DNA of 64,000 nucleotides, taken from Thermoleophilaceae bacterium (GTDB lineage: Bacteria; Actinomycetota; Thermoleophilia; Solirubrobacterales; Thermoleophilaceae). Below, piece after piece: positions 61,056-64,000 of the stretch (the stretch's first letter is position 1; each line of letters begins with the position of its first letter). Made by a program: the position numbers and the translations under genes. Location: NCBI GenBank assembly GCA_030448005.1, contig JAUJNT010000005.1:171062-235061 (forward strand), given 5' to 3'. The notes beneath the pieces are model-generated. The model saw only the letters and a program-made list of their open reading frames with translations, was not told where the DNA came from and did no database searches.

Positions 61056-62228
61056 ATGGACTACACTCGCGCGCCGTTCATCTTCCGGGCCCGCAAGGTG
61101 GGCCGCTACGCCCGCCTCTACGGACCTCGCCGGACGCTCGCAAAGGTCCGGGGCCAGTACCACATGCGCGCAAAGGGCCCGGCACGTGGGCGGCGCCTCT
61201 CGCCCGGTCGCAGCGACGCGCACGTCGGCCTGATCGGTTGCGGAAACTTCGCGTTCAGTCACATTGCCTATTTCCTGGAGCGGAACGTCGGGGCCGTGAT
61301 TCGTGGCGCCATGGACATCGAGGGCGCGCGCGCGGAGTCCATCGCTCGTCGCTATGGGGCGCACTTCGCCACCGACGATGCCCGCCGCGTAATCGAGGAC
61401 CCCGCGATCGACCTCGTCTACGTGGCCTCCAATCATGCGTCCCATGCGGAGTATGCGATCCAGGCTCTCGCGGCCGGGAAGAAAGTCCATATCGAGAAGC
61501 CCCACGTGGTGGACGATGAGCAGCTCACCCGGCTCTGCGCGGCGATGCAGCAAAGCGGCGGATCGGTGCGGCTCGGGTTCAACCGCCCCGAAAGCGGCCT
61601 CGGCCTGGAGGTACAGCGGCTGCTCGAGGGTCAGCCCGGTGCGGTGATGCTCAACTGGTTCGTCGCCGGACACGCGATCGCGCCAGATCACTGGTACTAC
61701 CGTCCGGAAGAGGGCGGCCGGATCCTCGGCAACCTGTGCCACTGGACGGATTTTTCGTTGCGGATGATCGACCCAGCCGCGCGCTATCCGATCACCGTCA
61801 ACCCAACCCGTGCCGACAAGGCTGATTCGGACATCGCCGTCTCGTATGTCTTCGGTGATGGCTCCATAGCGGCGATCACGTTCTCCGCCAAGGGTCACGC
61901 CTTCGAGGGTGTTCGCGAGCATTTGGAGCTCCACCGCGGCGATCTCCTGCTCTCGCTGGAGGACTTCAAGGAGCTTCGCGCCCACGTGCGCGAGAGTCGA
62001 CGCCGAGTCCGGCTGCGCTATCGCGACCACGGTCAAGAGGCGGCGATCCTCCGGTCGTATGCCATGAGCGGACGAACAGGCGACAAGGAGCGGGGCGCGG
62101 ATGTGGCCTACGTCTGGGATACCGCTCAGCTCTTCCTCCGGACACGCGAGGCCCTCGAGTCCGAAGAGCCACGGACGGTGCAGCCATTCTCGGCCGAGCT
62201 TGAACGAAGACCGGCATCCACCGGTTGA
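61056..62228 (+). CDS. Gfo/Idh/MocA-family oxidoreductase
   Basis: 390 residues. After about 50 basic residues, VGLIGCGNFAFSHIAYFLER is the Rossmann motif, LVYVASNHASHAEYAIQALA follows, and HIEKPHVVDDEQLTRLC has the EKP lysine; APDHWYYRPEEGGRILGNLC HW is the C-terminal substrate site. It is related to the second half of the protein at 57559. It follows the glycosyltransferase after three bases, so it belongs to the same transcript. Likely it handles an NDP-sugar or a lactone of the capsule precursor. Confidence 0.9.
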   Translation: MDYTRAPFIFRARKVGRYARLYGPRRTLAKVRGQYHMRAKGPARGRRLSPGRSDAHVGLIGCGNFAFSHIAYFLERNVGAVIRGAMDIEGARAESIARRYGAHFATDDARRVIEDPAIDLVYVASNHASHAEYAIQALAAGKKVHIEKPHVVDDEQLTRLCAAMQQSGGSVRLGFNRPESGLGLEVQRLLEGQPGAVMLNWFVAGHAIAPDHWYYRPEEGGRILGNLCHWTDFSLRMIDPAARYPITVNPTRADKADSDIAVSYVFGDGSIAAITFSAKGHAFEGVREHLELHRGDLLLSLEDFKELRAHVRESRRRVRLRYRDHGQEAAILRSYAMSGRTGDKERGADVAYVWDTAQLFLRTREALESEEPRTVQPFSAELERRPASTG

Positions 62229-62250
62229 TCGATCGCCGGAGGCGCGGGCG

Positions 62251-63936
62251 ATGATCTCCGTCGGCACACGGGCCGCCCGCTACGGCGATGCCATCCGCCA
62301 CATGCGCCCGCGCCAGCTCGCCTGGCGAGCGCGCCGTCTGGTGCCGCCGGCCGTACTGGGCGCCGGACTCTCGGAGTCGCAGCGGGAGCTGCGAAGACTC
62401 GCCGCGGGGATCGGTGTCGATCCGGCGCCACAGTCCGGTCCAAAGCCACCACCCCACAGGACTGGGACGTTCGTGGCCGTCGGCCGCGAACGCAGAGCTG
62501 ATGCACCTGGGCTTTGGACTGATGGAAGCGACGGGTTGCTGTTCCTCTTTCACCTGCACGGGTTCAGCTACCTGGCTCGCTATGCCGCGGGAACAAGAGA
62601 CCTATCTGGGGACGGGTTCTGGGCTCGAGTCGTGGAGGACTGGCTGGCTGGCTGTAGTCGCCCGACGCGAATCGCCTGGCACCCCTATCCACTGAGTGGG
62701 CGCATCATCGCGTGGTGCGCTGCGCTGTCGGCCGGTGGTTGGAGCGCGGAGCTCGCAAGGAGCATGAGTGGTTCGCTCAAGCGTCAGTTGGCATACCTCG
62801 GGCGCTGCATCGAATACGACATTGGTGGAAACCACGTACTGCACAACGGCGCTGCTCTCGTCATAGGAGGAGCCTGTCTTGGCGAGCGAAACGCCTTGGC
62901 GCGCGGCATGAAGGTCTTGGAGCGCGAGCTTCCGTTGCAGTTCCTGTCCGACGGGGGTCACGAGGAGCGCAGCCCCTCCTATCACCGGATCGTCATAGCC
63001 GAGCTGACCGACGTGGCCACGGTTCTCGAGAGGGCCGGAGAAGAGGTCCCGCGCTGCCTGGCCTCCACCATCGAGCGTGGCCGACGCTGGATGCAAGCGC
63101 TCGCCGGCCCGCGGGGAGATCTTCCCGCGCTGAACGACGGTTGGGACGGGCCACCGGTCGAGCCATCCCCAACGCGGCCAGAGGTTAGCGATCTGGCAGA
63201 GAGCGGTTACGTGGTGGTGCGCCACGAGCTCCACCAGGCGATCTTCGACGTGGCGCCCGTGGCTCCGGCGCATCTTCCTGCCCACGCGCATGCCGACGTT
63301 CTCTCCTTCGTCCTCTGGGCCGATGGAGTACCCGTGGTGGTGGACCCGGGGACCGCGGCGTATGCGGGGCCCGATCGGCCGCGGTTCCGGGCCACGAGCG
63401 CGCACTCCACAGTGGAAGTGGACGGACAAGATCAATGCGATCTTTGGGCGCCCTTCCGCGCTGGCTTCATGCCCCACGTCACGCGCGGAAGCCTTCAGCG
63501 CCACGGCAGCGCTCTGGTCATCACTGCCGCTCATGACGGCTACCGTCGTCTTTCCGATCCGGTGCGGCACATGCGCGTCTTCGTCTGGGTCCCCGGAGCG
63601 GGCCTGGTCGTGATCGACCGGCTCTTGGCGTGGGAAGCCCATCAGGTGGTGAGCAGGATCCCTCTGGCTGAGGGCCTCTCGGCGGCACCCGGCGCCACGC
63701 TGCCGGGAGGTCTGCGCCTCCGGCCGTTGGGAATCCTCGGCGAGCAGGCGGCCATCGCCGGCCGCCGCGCTCCATATATGGGCGTAACTGTGCCCATCGA
63801 GGTCGCGGAGGTGCGCGGAGCGGTCGCCCCCGGAGAGCGCTTTGGCTGGGCGCTTCTGCGCCAGGACATGACGGCCCACCTTCAAGGCCGGCTCCTGCGC
63901 ATCGGAGGGACCAGCCTCGAGCTGCAACTGCCCTAG
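62251..63936 (+). CDS. Heparinase II/III-family polysaccharide lyase-like protein
   Basis: About 561 residues. The helical N-domain has GGNHVLHNGAALVIGGACLG and EERSPSYHRIVIAELTDVAT, with His and Tyr as in the toroid of these lyases. The C-terminal beta-sandwich has PAHAHADVLSFVLWADGVPV, VDPGTAAYAG and ATSAHSTVEVDGQDQ. No signal peptide is visible; the N-terminus is basic (TRAARYGDAIRHMRPRQLAW), as in many cluster-encoded members. It may cleave or edit a uronic-acid-containing polysaccharide. ATG at 62251 is the best start, 22 bases after the previous gene. It ends the four-gene unit 57559-63936. Confidence 0.9.
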   Translation: MISVGTRAARYGDAIRHMRPRQLAWRARRLVPPAVLGAGLSESQRELRRLAAGIGVDPAPQSGPKPPPHRTGTFVAVGRERRADAPGLWTDGSDGLLFLFHLHGFSYLARYAAGTRDLSGDGFWARVVEDWLAGCSRPTRIAWHPYPLSGRIIAWCAALSAGGWSAELARSMSGSLKRQLAYLGRCIEYDIGGNHVLHNGAALVIGGACLGERNALARGMKVLERELPLQFLSDGGHEERSPSYHRIVIAELTDVATVLERAGEEVPRCLASTIERGRRWMQALAGPRGDLPALNDGWDGPPVEPSPTRPEVSDLAESGYVVVRHELHQAIFDVAPVAPAHLPAHAHADVLSFVLWADGVPVVVDPGTAAYAGPDRPRFRATSAHSTVEVDGQDQCDLWAPFRAGFMPHVTRGSLQRHGSALVITAAHDGYRRLSDPVRHMRVFVWVPGAGLVVIDRLLAWEAHQVVSRIPLAEGLSAAPGATLPGGLRLRPLGILGEQAAIAGRRAPYMGVTVPIEVAEVRGAVAPGERFGWALLRQDMTAHLQGRLLRIGGTSLELQLP

Positions 63937-64000
63937 AGTTCGCGATTCAACCGGTCGTTTTCGACCAGAGCGCTACCGAGCTACCTCAGTCTGACTACCC

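Noticed and set aside
60546..62267. 573-codon minus-strand frame
   Set aside because: It spans the ends of two genes with strong motifs on the plus strand (GT4 and Gfo/Idh). It crosses their boundary, has no domain and is a GC shadow.
1..64000. tRNA, rRNA or origin of replication
   Set aside because: I read the gaps for cloverleaf-type arms, rRNA-like conserved stretches and DnaA-box clusters and saw none.

Overview
The window is high-GC DNA with frequent GTG/TTG starts and many 4-bp gene overlaps. Its gene content suggests an actinobacterium, possibly a Thermoleophilia/Solirubrobacterales-type organism. No rRNA, tRNA or other lineage marker is present, so the taxon is an inference. Most of the window is a large, reshuffled surface-polysaccharide (exopolysaccharide or O-antigen-like) locus.

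Layout. 1-3.3 kb: the end of a membrane protein, an orphan SUKH/SMI1 gene and a decayed IS110 element. 3.3-7.5 kb: corA, a GT2 glycosyltransferase, an SDR epimerase and two convergent SRPBCC genes. 7.5-9.4 kb: a small segment (TetR, an Ala/Thr-repeat membrane peptide, a sigma-factor stub) bounded by ~80-bp direct repeats. 9.4-14.9 kb: an FAD oxidase / methyltransferase / GT2 operon, divergent from a phosphomannomutase and a metallo-beta-lactamase-fold hydrolase. 14.9-18.4 kb: a (CCTT)10 tract, dispersed repeats, wrecked AbiEi-like and PIN genes, a GT39-like transferase and an intact RHH/MazF toxin-antitoxin pair. 18.5-26.7 kb: glycosyltransferases and methyltransferases, including two paralogous two-domain glycosyltransferases and several proteins ending in a coiled coil plus a basic tail. 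26.7-38.0 kb: a duplicated block (secreted GH-like protein, polymerase, SDR epimerase). The first copy carries a 1002-residue fusion of a WecA/TagO-like phosphoglycosyltransferase with an O-antigen polymerase/ligase and TPRs. The second copy is decayed except for a 99.4% identical epimerase, and it holds a sulfatase gene and an IS3 relic. 38.4-43.5 kb: methyltransferases and GT4 enzymes. 43.6-48.2 kb: a tightly coupled CDP-sugar operon (rfbF, rfbG, C-methyltransferase, RmlC-like epimerase, SDR reductase). 48.2-56.4 kb: methyltransferase, two GT2s, a Wzx flippase, a second Wzy-like polymerase and two small lipoproteins. 56.4-63.9 kb: wecB, then a four-gene unit of bi-domain oxidoreductase, GT4, Gfo/Idh oxidoreductase and heparinase-like protein.

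Working together (inference): phosphomannomutase, RfbF/RfbG with its modifying enzymes, WecB and the SDR/Gfo enzymes would supply activated sugars, including a probable C-methylated 6-deoxyhexose on CDP. The WecA-like domain would load the first sugar phosphate on a polyprenyl carrier. Roughly ten glycosyltransferases would extend the unit and several methyltransferases would decorate it. Wzx would flip it, and one or both polymerases would polymerise or ligate it. The sulfatase-fold, GH-like and heparinase-like proteins are candidates for extracytoplasmic modification or trimming.

Start codons are often non-ATG, so several starts are the best choice among alternatives. Frameshifts called as pseudogenes could in principle be sequencing errors, since only this one sequence is available.
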